This document shows positions 37,601 to 49,048 of a stretch of DNA of 64,000 nt, piece after piece. The notes under the pieces were generated by a model. It ran no database searches. It saw only the letters and a list, made by a program, of their open reading frames with translations, and had not been told where the DNA came from. Every line of letters starts with the position of its first letter. The first letter of the stretch is position 1. Location: positions 11,495,832 to 11,559,831 of the forward strand of contig NC_060237.1 of assembly GCF_021155775.2 (NCBI RefSeq), given 5' to 3'. Origin of the DNA: Neodiprion pinetum (Eukaryota; Arthropoda; Insecta; Hymenoptera; Diprionidae). The translations under genes were made by a program, and so were the position numbers.

Positions 37601-39782
37601 AAGAATGATATATTGAAATCCCTTCAGAACAGTTTATCCAATCACTGACGCCACGATGCTTTGAATAATGAATGATCTAAAAAAATATGTTTCAATAAGT
37701 TTCTCAGACATGTTTAATCAGTCCGTGGTATTAGTTGATTACATATCAATTTCTGACTGGCAAAAAGATCTTATTGTATGATTTGGGGTTCACTATTAAC
37801 TTACGATCAGCAAAGATTCAGGTGTGCCACATTTTTTTTCTGTCTTATAGATTTAATTTTGAATTATAGAGTGCAGATGAAACTCATGACAATCTGACTA
37901 TCCAGGAAACGTACATTTTGACCATAAACAACTTCAATCAATTTTATCTACTCTATGTTGTTTAGCGGTAAAATTGAAATTCACTATTTTTATTTCTGAC
38001 CCAGGTATTTTGAAATCGAGGATCCTTGAGAAAAATGGAATAGAAAATTATTTTTATTGAAATAACACAAAAATGATTGTTGATAACATTCACGAATATG
38101 CTTTTTCTATACATCTAATTCCGAGTATTGCCAATGTAAATAATAAAGTAAGAGTAAAGAACAATAAAATCTAATTCGTGTCATTGAATAATACTGGACA
38201 TTGGTTTTTCATTGTTTTTTTTTTTCTATTCTCATAATCATTTCTTCCTGTTACAGTAAATATAAATATCAAATATTGCGAGTAACACTCTTAACCTTCT
38301 GAACACGAGTTTCAAGACTTGTAAAGTTGTCATCCTGAATCTTAAAACCAATTTTAGAATAATTTATTAAATTTAAAATTCGAATCTCAAAATGATTTCG
38401 TTTACGTACACTACGAGTATTCATTTTTTTCCAATAAATTTATATTACCTTATTGAAATGTGCAAATTCATTTACAAGCTAACGAAAATCCCCCCAATAC
38501 CACTGTTCTTTCCAAATATAAACTAATCTATGAAAATCTATTTGTTTAAATAATAGTAAATGAAGAATCATTAGAAATCTATTTCTAAATTCGTATCAGT
38601 GACAAAATTATAGTAGTTTAAATTTCCAACACTAGATTTTTTGCGATCTTCTAATTAATTACAGATACACTGTACTACATCTATCTAATGCGCCAGCTTT
38701 GCGTACGATACCTACTTTGCATGGTATTAAATGCGCTCCATAACTGACTAATATAATTGGAAATCAATCATAATGCAATACTTGGCATGAACAAGAGGAG
38801 GAATAAATTTAACAAACCAAGGGATGTATCTAATAATTATCTCATAGAAAGTACATAAATCAATGGTCAATTTGTTATTTTAAAAACTTAAAAAAAATTA
38901 TATCACAATATCTATCTGGTTTTTTTTATTTCTGTTGCAGATTCCAAAAAGCTGTTCACCGCAATTAGAGAGCTGACATTTGAAGTGCAGCGTCAAAGCT
39001 ACGAAATTCAAGAACTTCGTAATTGTCTGCAGAGTCGTGGATTTTTGAAAATCGACACAATTACCGTTAGAAGTTTCGCCGAGGAGTATGGAATATCTTT
39101 ACAGTTACAAACAGTTGAAGAGTTCAAAGACTTTGATCTACGATTAAAAAATGATGGTGATTTTTGTGCAAAGTTTGTAAGTTCCACGGTATGATTACCA
39201 GAATAATTTCCAGTATATGAAAAAATTGATTTATATACTGTGTAACAAAATGCTTCCCTGTCAAAACTTTCGATCACAGGTATCCACATTGGAACACCTT
39301 CTTGAAAAAGAAATACAAAAGAGTATAACATCAATATTGAAAAGTTACGTCAGTAGAGACTTGGCAACATCCTGCACTGCAATAAGACGATCAAATGATA
39401 AGATGATATTCAAAGGCACCAAATTTAACGATTGTCTCTTCGGTAATATCCTTCGTCATTACCTTTCATAATCAAACCATCAAAAATCCGCCGTATAGTA
39501 ATCAGAAGTCCATAATTTTTATTCATTACAGCTCTCATTTGCCAATACCATCGCAGAGAAAGAAATGAACCTCTAACTGAAAAGGAATACTACCAAGCAC
39601 TCTCCAGCTGTCTAAGCAATGCCAAGGATTGGCATGGATTTCGCTCAGCTCGTAAAAACCAGAGTGCTGCACTTCGTCGGACAGGAAATGGAGATAGAGA
39701 CGATGGGAGAATTGATTTGGGAAGTGGTGCCAAAGTTGATGAATTCGGTGATCAGGACAGTAGAAATGCTGAACATGATTAA
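34671..39782 (+). CDS. BTB/POZ protein, isoform with DUF4806-like C-terminus
   Basis: Exons: 34671-35877, 38941-39176, 39280-39442, 39532-39782; 618 aa, all joints in phase. Residues 8-122 are a BTB/POZ domain of the insect tramtrack/lola class: LNLKWDNFSSHLALSF, DVSLVCKDGEVIKGHKMILA, then LMTFMYCGEVQVF. BTB domains dimerise and are usual in nuclear regulators. The middle is polar and contains two copies of a helix motif (SSSKKLQEMAQKFEKC and SSSQKLQEMAKLLENV), a basic PPAKKSN patch, and FIKDEVD, a good sumoylation-type sequence. Exon 2 starts a helical segment (KLFTAIRELTFEVQRQ), and about 457-580 resembles DUF4806, a domain of insect proteins of unknown function. DNA binding is not shown in this isoform. 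The BTB call is secure; DUF4806 is by resemblance. Confidence 0.82.
35878..38940 (+). other. Intron of the BTB gene
   Basis: Starts GTGAGT and ends TTCTGTTGCAG. AT-rich and non-coding; no element was recognised. It separates the shared BTB exon from both sets of alternative 3' exons. Confidence 0.6.
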
Positions 39783-41805
39783 GAGTAAAATTAGATTTTC
39801 AAGACTGAAAATATAGGGTGTGAAAGTTACTGGAAATCGTACTTTCACGTTTTATAATGCATTTTATTTTTATCATGTTGTGACATCACTACATTTTAAT
39901 TCAATGAAGATCACTGTCTGTTCACTAAAGAATGTCTATTATCAAATATTTTAGCATCTCTTACTCGAGAGACAAATTACCTAGTTTACATTTGATTAGA
40001 TTACTATGAAACATGACTTTTCTGTTCACTAATTATGTAGCAAATTTGGATCATTTTTTCACAGAATCATTTGATCTTACATCACTAATTATAACTGAAA
40101 ATATGAAGCAATGAAGGTTGATCTGAGCCTACGATTACAATCAAAGTATCGACAAGCACGTGGAAGAGAGAAGTTTGCGTCTTTAATGACTAATCCAATA
40201 CGAGATCGGAGATGAATTTACGTGGAGACTTGATCCTAGACAGACTAATTTTGGAAGAAATTATTCTAAATTGTAACTTGTAAGGAATAATAGTACTAGA
40301 TAAGTATTCTCAGTACTAGCGAATGATAGGCATGTACAAATTTTGACAAAGTATGGGGTTCACTGTAGAAATGGAGGTATTATTTTCCATCACACAAACA
40401 CACAAAAGTACATATTATATGCATTTGCGCATAATTTTGCTGATTCTGCCCCATTTGTAAGTATCAATTATAATATAATATAAAAATTATATATATATTT
40501 ATATATATACTGACTATATATGTTACGTAGGATTAGTATATGTTCATAAAATCACAATGACACGCTCCAATGATCGCAATACCCCAGACCTTAAAGGAGT
40601 AATTTAACAAGTATCCTTGAGTATTGGTGAAATCTGATTTTTCTGAATCCAAATTATTACCCTGAAATAAAATTGAAGAACAAATTTTTGGTTCATGTTT
40701 ATATTGCGATCTTCCAATATACCCATCGGACATAATTATAGACGATTGCATTACGCGAAAGCCCTGTAAAATACAACATTTTTATGCACAAATAGTTGAT
40801 AGTATGTATAAAACTGTACATATTCTGTAACATTGTTCTATCTTTTTATCTGTAATGTATGTACATATATTATACATGTTTCTTTTTTAAGTGATTCTCG
40901 TTGTATTGACAATTCCGCATCGTTGCTTTAATATTGTGACTCTGATTCGATTAAATACGATTTGATCCTCACTCAACTTCCTTCCTGTGGATTTGTTATT
41001 TACTATTTTTCACATTCCTTCTCAAGCCTGCTCGGTAAAATTATGGTCAATAAACGTTTTCATTGGGATTCGGTGGATTTTTCAAAGTGTTGCCATATAC
41101 TGCAAATTTATTATTTCAATTCTAATTTACAGTTTTATGTTCAGTTTACTGCTCGCGATCGCATGCATGGCAGGAGAACCATATCATTATTTATTATTAT
41201 TTACAATACAATTGACATCATTGAGTTATAAATTTATTGCTTCAGTTAAGAAGAAAAAATGACATGACGTATTTCAAAGTTGCACAATTTTGCACATCCA
41301 ATCACAAAATTTGTTGGTTGTCATTTTTGTACTTACCGATTTCTTACATCCTTCCAGACGAAGATCAAGGAATCCCGAACAGACTTAGGCGTATGAGTAA
41401 TGACATAATACAAATTACAGTCACAATTTGCATTCGACTTCGATTTAATTATAAGTCGTCAAGTCGAAATTGTATTTTTATAATTAAGCTCAATTACATT
41501 ATCAACTAAACCTTCAAATTCTAATTAAAGTTTAATCAGCCATCATTGCCAATCGATCTACGCGTTGCGATCCTACTGATATACGAAGTAAAAAAATTAT
41601 ATTTTCCTCGAAATTTTATATCTTATTGCTGTTCATAAAATTCAGCTGAAACTGCGATGTTTAGCTGAGTCGATTTACTTTTCGGCAAAATATTGCTTAT
41701 TAATATTGTTTGCATCTTTAATGTTGGATCAAAATACTCAAACAAAGGTAATACTTTGCTACACCTTGTTATATTTATTCGAAATAAAATTGACTTTTGT
41801 TGCAG
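39783..41805. other. 3' UTR of the long BTB isoform / intron of the zinc-finger isoform
   Basis: After the TAA at 39780-39782 the sequence is AT-rich with no recognised gene. An AT microsatellite-like run lies at about 40470-40515. For the isoform that uses the zinc-finger exon, this whole stretch is intronic and ends in a TTTTGTTGCAG acceptor at 41805. Confidence 0.5.
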
Positions 41806-42083
41806 CAGCTGAAAGCGCCTTGACCGAGAGTGCTTGCAGCAGTTTTCTTGGGGCATTACCGGATCAGAATTTTGCAAAAACCTTGGTGAAGAGCCAACAC
41901 CGGAAGCTGGCTTTTCACGAACCGAGGCCATGTGACATCTGCAACCGGGTTTATAGGGATGCGGCAACTCTACGACAACATACCTTCACGATGCACTCGG
42001 CGGGAACACACGTTTGCGGTTGTGGCGCTTATTTTTACACGAAGTACGACATGCTGATTCACAGAAAACAGGCTCATTTCTGA
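41806..42083 (+). CDS. Alternative 3' exon of the BTB gene: two C2H2 zinc fingers
   Basis: Preceded by a strong acceptor (ttttgttgcag). Joined to the BTB exon donor at 35877 it is in phase (phase 1) and gives a 494-aa BTB-zinc-finger protein. Finger 1 is C445-X2-C448-X12-H461-X4-H466 (CDICNRVYRDAATLRQH). Finger 2 is C473-X1-C475-X12-H488-X4-H493 (CGCGAYFYTKYDMLIH), with an unusual one-residue gap between cysteines. Paired fingers at the C-terminus of alternative exons after a common BTB exon are the arrangement of lola and tramtrack in insects, whose fingers bind DNA. There is no start codon or promoter of its own that fits a separate gene. The isoform itself is an inference from phase and architecture. 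Confidence 0.72.
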
Positions 42084-42489
42084 ACGCCCTCGCTTATAGT
42101 GAGCCCTAACGCGTGTAAAAAGTTCCTAACTCGTTAACGGCGGTAATAACATCACCAAATCAAATTTGTGAATATACTATATTACATATGTATGTCTGTA
42201 GTGCATAGGCAATTATTTACGTAACTCGTAGATCACTCGACAATGTCGACTTATATTTATATGTATAAAAAATTTCCGTGCTACCACGGCGAAGATATAA
42301 GAAGTCATTCTAACCATAAGCGTGTCCTGGATGAACGCCTTTGATCAGTGAGCATCGGTTGCCGTGGAGATCAAGAGGGTTGTTTACTGAACATATTGCG
42401 ACCTGCACCTACTGCGTTGCAAAAGAAGAAGCGAATATTCAAAAGTTCCAGCTAATTTTCGAAAACAGAAACCGTGACAGGAACATAGA

Positions 42490-45123
42490 ATGGAAGTCGA
42501 TGAGGAATCTGTGAAGAGTGTCATACGGGATTCGAGTGCGACGGAAGAGGAATTTCAAAATTTCATGCACCGTGTACATCAGGTTGGTGAGTGATTTCAA
42601 CCATGCACTTACATGGGCATTCTACAGATTGGTCATATTCACATAATAAGATTAAGTATCAATATTTATGTTGTATGTATTCCGCATTTTTGCCAAGTAT
42701 AATATTCTGTCATTTCAGAGAAAATCGTGAAGAAACTTGCGTCAGACAATCCTCAGGAACAGAAGTTGGGCACGATGCTCGCTGACGAAATCTTGGACCC
42801 GAAAGTGACGACGGAAATTTCTGATGTTGGAGAGTTGAAAATCAAGAGCAGCCGAACGGTCATTAACAAAATACCGCTGACCGAACAGGAATCAGACCCA
42901 AACAAAATGTCACAAGGTGTGGAAATTTTTCATGGGCAATGTAACATACTCCGCATGTGTTAATGCAATTCAGCGTAAATTTTATGGTTCAATTTGGTTC
43001 TTGGTAAATGATTGTAAAGAGTGAGAGTGCGGTGAAGATATATTTTTTTAGTTCTTTAAACTAATTACAATCTCGCGATCCTGTGAATATTTTGGCTCCT
43101 TCTACCGACGGACTGAATCTTTTTTGAAGTAAATATTCAGTATACTTACTAGAATCAACCATTTTTTTCATCACCTAGTTACAGTTATGAAAAACACAAT
43201 GCAAATATGCATCGCAATCCGTACTGGTTTTAATCGACCTAGCTAGTCGGCCGGGTACCTGGAGGACCAACAGTGAACTATTTTTCCAGGTATTCTTGTC
43301 ATTGAATGTTTTTCATGCATAATAAAACGAAATTAATCAGCAAGTAACGACTTACTTCGCATAGTGGATTGGGTAGTATTTTTTTCCTTACGTTTCAACA
43401 GTTTATTTTGTCATAGGAGACCCTGAGGCTGCGGAAGGTTCGATGCGTGATATCGAAATTGCAGGATTTGAAGGAATATGGTAACCCTTACGAACTTTGT
43501 TACTCGTGTAATCGTTCTTTGTCGTAGAAAAAATCGCAAAAATCTTGGGGCAGTTTTTTGAAAAAAGTCTCATTTTTTCGACACCACGAATATCAAAAAT
43601 TCCGCAGTGCCTCACATGAACTTTTTTGTGAACCGCAGGCTGTTCTGTCGGAACACCTGTTCTGATAGAAACATAGTATTTCGCTACTATTACGACTCGC
43701 TCCCGGACGACTAGCTTCAACGTAAATAAAATCGTTAGTGAGGTATTCACGTAAGAGCACTGGAAAATAATTTCTAGTGAATTAAGAAAAACATGGTATT
43801 CCCAAAATACGAGTCCAGAAATTCAAAAAGTTACTGTGTCTGTTTCTGAACTGTACTACTTGATGTTGGCCAAAAAAAAATTTGTTTTTCCGACGCACAC
43901 AAGATATATATTTACATATACGTATATTTAAAGGTGAAAATGACTATGTTTTGCAATTTAACCTTTTGTTTATCTTTAATGACTGCCCAAGTCGACAACA
44001 TTTCAAGGCTGCACTATTACCTATTATTTAAAATATTATATTTCAATTTTTCAATGTATCTAATCGTATAGCATTTTTAGCTTCTTTTTTTTTACTGAGG
44101 TAAATTTAAAAATTATTACCTCACAGTTGATTATGTTAAATACATTAATCATAAAATTACAAGTGACATAAAGAAATGCAAATTACATTTAAGGCCATTA
44201 TCATTTTCAGAGGCGTTTATGAAGAGTGTAGAAAAGGATGCAAAACAAAGGGCAGAGGATAGGAAAATCAGAAATGAACGAGCAGATACGTTTAAGAGGA
44301 TCGCCAACAAAGCATTTAAGGAGCAGAATTATGAAAAGGCTATTACTTACTACACCAAGGCTGTAGAACAGAAGAAAGACTCCGCTATGCTTTGGAATAA
44401 CAGAGCTCTTTCTTACATGAAATTGGGTCTGTATGAAAAAGCTCTGCACGACTGTGACTGGGCTCTAAAAGTAAACGAATATAACATCAAAGCACTTCTG
44501 AATGGCGCCAAGTGCTACAAGTTTTTGAGGCAATACAAAAAATTTGACGAATTTATTCACAGAGCTAAAGAATCAAATCCTGATCTGATTGACTTTATTG
44601 ATGGTAAAAAATTTTGACTAAGAATATAATATCACGAATTGATGGCTTAAGAGTAGAATAATATAAAATATATCCAGGAGTGTCGCTTTAAGTCATCAAT
44701 ATGTTCCTGATGAAAATCTAAAACGAACGTTTTTTATGTTCGATGGGAAATTTGTCTTTAGCGAAACACAGCCGTTTGAAATTGGCCAATCTGTTAATAT
44801 TTGATGACTCAGAACAGAACGAGAACAGGGCAAATCGTCATTTGACCATCATGTACTTGGCAGCTATCCTGAGCCATCGGACGCTACCGTATTGTTCATT
44901 TTCAAACTGCTGTAAGTCGCCAACAATAAATTTTCTATCAGAAATCAGAAACGTTGCTGTTGAAGATTTTCACAAGAAATACATTGATAGCTTATAGGGA
45001 CAACAATCCTGGGTCACCAGGTATATAAAAGAACATGATGAATTTGGATACTGATTGATTTTTGCAGACATCTGCCAACCAGAAAGGCACGAAAACGTTG
45101 AGTTAAGGGATACCCTACTGTGA
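42490..45123 (+). CDS. TTC12: TTC12-like TPR protein
   Basis: Exons 42490-42586, 42719-42916 and 44211 onward. If exon 3 reads through, it stops at 44617 (233 aa). If a GTAAAA donor at 44604 is used, exons 44762-44911 and 45068-45123 follow in phase and give 297 aa. EAFMKSVEKDAKQRAEDRK resembles the conserved segment before the TPRs of vertebrate TTC12. Three tetratricopeptide repeats follow at about 124-225 (AFKEQNYEKAITYYTKAVEQ, LWNNRALSYMKLGLYEKAL). Human TTC12 is a cytoplasmic factor for assembling axonemal dynein arms; in insects such a role would concern sperm and chordotonal neurons. The armadillo-like C-terminal half of the vertebrate protein (about 700 aa) is not found here. The start ATG is 407 bp after the upstream zinc-finger exon. 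Confidence 0.72.
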
Positions 45124-47112
45124 CAAACGACAAAATACGCTAATTTTCAGGAATTAATTTCGGAAAAATTACTCATGCAATATTAATATTTTATTGATAT
45201 CAACACATGTACCCGTTACGAAGCGTATTCAAAAATTTTTATCGGAAAAATTAAAATTTGACGAAAGATACGTCGCTTCGCGTGTTTCGATGATTTTCGT
45301 GCACGATCCCTCGGTGTGCATGATATCGCAAGTATCGTTGGTCTAACGCAAAAAAAAAAAAATGCTTGTTAACTACATTCTATTGGCTATCGGCTGCAAA
45401 GCTTTTTTACTCTTTAATGACAAAAGAAAAACCTAGATTTTGTTCGACGCTTCTGCCTTTTTTAAAGTGAAAAAATAAATCATTTTATTTTGATAATTTC
45501 ACAGTAGGGTAACCCCGTAATTTAAAATTCCAGTGTGCTTTTGTGGCAGTGGTGCCTAACCTTCAGGCTTGCAAATGGTCATATCTGAAATCAAAAGTAT
45601 CCTGATTTATTTGATATGTGTGCATATCAATAATTCTTCCTCAAGTAGAAAGGGTTCTGAATTTTTATTCTTAGATTTGACCCAAACATTTTTTCGAGCT
45701 ATTTTTTGTAAAGTTGAACTATATCCCCAAAGCGATTTTTTTTCTGTTTCACTTAGTGAGTTTGACTAAACAATTACCAAAAATTTTAAAAAATTGAAAA
45801 TTTCCATAATATATTGAATTTGATGTATGTTTTTAGAAGAAGAAAATTCAAAAATGAGCAATTTCACTGTTTTCCTGACTTAACACGGAGTAAATATTTT
45901 TTGATTTGTTATTCATTTTTTTATTATAACCATATGAAATGAAACTGACTATTGCATACAGAATTTCCAAATATGTTAGTTAAATTGATTTTCACTGATT
46001 GTAACCTGTACTAAATTGGACTAAAATTTACAAACATAGTAAAAAATGGGAATAAATTTTTTTAAATTAATTTTTATTTCAACTTTTTAAAAATTGTTTT
46101 TGAATTTAGTACAGACAGTGCAATTCAAATCGACGAAAGCAAATTCAACTGCCACATTGGGAAATTCTGTATGAAATAGTCAGTTTCATCTTAGAAAGTA
46201 TTACTTAAAAAATGAATAACAAATCACGAAAAATTATCCTATGCGGACTTAAGGGTGAAAAGTTTTTGGTCACTTTCACTTTTTTTCGAAAAATGATAAA
46301 AATTAAAAATGGCCTATTACAGAAATCTCCAATTTTGCGTTTGAATTCGAAAATCTCCCATAATTATTTTTATCATGGGAATTCGACGATATTTTCGAGT
46401 AAAAGTTAACATTATACGACTGCAATTTTTTTCCGAAAGCGAGTTATTTTTGAGAGATAAAATTTCGTAAGCTGGCAATGGGTAATCTTAAAAATTTTTG
46501 GTTATTCATCCGTCAAAATCTATAAGTGCAAAAAAAAAAAAAAAACAATGACATGTAGTTTGACATTGGAAACGGTAACTAGAAAGCTATTTTTCACTCA
46601 AACCTGACACTCAAAATGCAGAAAATTTTCGTCTTGCACGAAAATTATGTACACATACGTGGGTATTTTCCTGACTAGTACAATGTTGAACCTCGCATCT
46701 CGATATTTACCTTTCCTTTCCCAATAGCGTTTATAAAAGACTGGTAGGAAGAATGATTTTTTTCGACAACAGTTTCGTATTTTGTTACGAAAATTCTGAT
46801 GTTGGTTTTGTTCACAGAATTCGTGGAAAACTTGGATAATGAGATAAAAGCTCCACTGAGACAAGAGGTGGGCTACGAATAATATTTGTACAGAAGTGAT
46901 GAATAATGTCCGATGTTTCAACTGAACAACGAGATTACACAAGGCATTAATTGGAGTTTTGGTGGTCAATAAATATAGTACAATTTATTTGTAACAAAAA
47001 TACTTATTATGTCACAATTTTTTACAATGCAATAACGAATTACGTACGTGTATAAATATTGCGAGTTGTTTTTATTGGCACCCATTTTAATCAATCTGGT
47101 TGATGTGGGATG
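45124..47112. other. Intergenic stretch between convergent genes
   Basis: AT-rich and non-coding. At 46812-46879 a short in-frame segment (EFVENLDNEIKAPLRQE) follows a fair acceptor (tttgttcacag) and stops soon after, with AATAAAT at 46969. It could be a terminal exon of an unseen transcript but has no matching upstream exon. Nothing else was recognised. Confidence 0.4.
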
Positions 47113-49048
47113 TCACGATAGATTTAATCTCTGGGCATTAATTTCTTTCATTTCAGATAACGATCTTGGTTCATGTAGAAAAACTGAGCATTCAATTCCC
47201 TGAAAGCAGAATGGCATAGTTATATCTCAGAATTTCCTAATTTTAATAGAAAGCAGTCATAAGTAAAGTTAGCATTAAAAAAAAGTGTGGAAACGTGGTT
47301 GTTATGCTTAAAAAATTATTTAGGCTTTGAAAATAACCCCTACTGTTCAATAAAAAATCGAGCAGCAGGTGCGTTTTAAATTTAGCTCCTTTGACAGAGA
47401 AGTCTATGCATAATTCCAGATATATTACCTGCATCCTGGCTGCTCTGACGAACCCTTCATTAGCCGACACAGTGATACTCTTCATATTTTCACCAGTTGC
47501 AAAAACGAGCCTTGACCGATCCTTGATTCTACCACCAAGGGGTAACGCCTTCATAATCCTGTCACAAGGATCGTCAGGAACGATCGTCACCTTCCTCATG
47601 AATTCCTTACTTCTCCGAGATTCATTAGGGCCTCCAATAACACGAATTATGTTTGTAAAATTATCATAGGCAGTGCGGCAGACGATTAATGTCTTGCCCT
47701 GGAAAATTTGATCAAGAATCGGTTTTACAGGACGGCTTCTTTCCCACTCTGCTTGCATGGTCAACAGAGGTTCACGATACTTAAAATGCGTATGCCCATT
47801 CACCATGTTCGTAACATACGCCAATAGAGTAGAAACGTCCAAATTGAGAATTCTGATCTCCTCTATTTCGTTCGTGTGCACCGAATTAATTGGGTCAAGC
47901 ATTGCCACCTCCTTCAGCTCTCCCTGATCATTTTCACAGTCTGAGTCATACATATCTAAAGCTGAGAAATCAAGTTGTTGTGTATGGTCCATCAAGAAAG
48001 AATTATCCAGGGACGGAACTTCTGAGCAGGAAATATTTTCCCCCTCGACCAAAACTCCTAGATGTTTCAATCTGATAGCTAATGGGGTTTCTATCCCATA
48101 GGCAAAATGAAAAATGACCTCTGGTATTTTGTACATGTGTGGATGGAGGGCAGCACATTTCAGATAGGCTGCCGCTTGATGCAGGACAGACTTTTGTCCA
48201 TATTCCCCATTGCCAAGGGATATTAGCGTCAAAGCTCGTGCATTTCTTGCTATGACTTTTACCCAGGTTGATCCATTGTTATCGACGATGTCGACCTCCA
48301 GTCGAGACTGTTCAAACTTGAATGGTTTGATAACACTCACCGGATTCTTAGAGGCATGTAGACGATCTACCAAGGCGCTAAGATGGATTAAATTTGTACT
48401 TTGCAAATGATCCTTCTTCACATTCCCGGTCGATTGTACCTTTTTCAAACCGGATAAAAATTGTTACGCCTGAGCAATCATTGCGAAAAGAAAGAACTCC
48501 TTCTATGTTTATAAATCTACTTTAAAGAGTAACTATAATTCCAAATTCACTCAATACTTTCAAGACTCGTGGTTGTTACTTAGATTAAGAAGAACTATTC
48601 TGAATGAACTATAAGATAGCCGTGCGTAGATTATTAGATGTTTGATCGCTTTATTTTTGAAAGCATGTGACCCAACGTGAAACCTCATAAAAATCAGAAG
48701 TAATACACACAATAAATTGCTCTCATTCAAACTACGTGAAACTCATATCTCTGACTCGTTTAAAAATCGCGCGATCTGAGCGTTCTACATTACCGACTGT
48801 ACATCTAGCTCTTGTAATCAAATAGGAACTGCGGCTTTTTTTGCAACAAAACCGACCTTCAAATCTGAAAGTAATAAATCGAAGTCGCGTAAACTCACTT
48901 TTTTTAAAAATCGGATTTCCTGATTAATTTTTCTGGCAAACTTGTCAACCCCTTCGACATGTTCCAGTAACTTCAAACCTTCTATCATTTGCTTGCCGCC
49001 TTGAATTCTTTCTCCAAGTTGTTTTAGCAACTCTGTATTCTCATCCAT
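47113..49048 (-). CDS. C7orf25/UPF0415 family protein with DUF1308
   Basis: Minus-strand exons 49048-48899, 48439-47429 and 47199-47113; all joints are phase 0 and the product is 415 aa, close to human C7orf25 (421 aa). Matches by memory of the family run along the whole length: HLQSTNLIHL, VDIVDNNGSTWVKVIARNA, an acidic linker (DSDCENDQ), NLDVSTLLAYVTNMVNG, and the C-terminal TVSANEGFVRAARMQ joined to GIECSVFLHEPRSLSE in the last exon. The N-terminus is helical (LLKQLGERIQGGKQM, RKINQEIRFLKK). The family is widespread in animals and its biochemical role is not established. The start is the ATG at 49048; an in-frame GTG upstream was rejected. Donors are GTGAGT and GTAATA. The acceptor of exon 2 (gtttgaaaaag) is weak, but protein similarity fixes it. 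Probably single-copy and intact. Confidence 0.88.

Noticed and set aside
41361..41509. Third possible 3' exon for the BTB gene (DEDQGIPNRLRRMSNDI...)
   Set aside because: The acceptor is in phase, but the peptide is low-information and AT-driven, with no domain.
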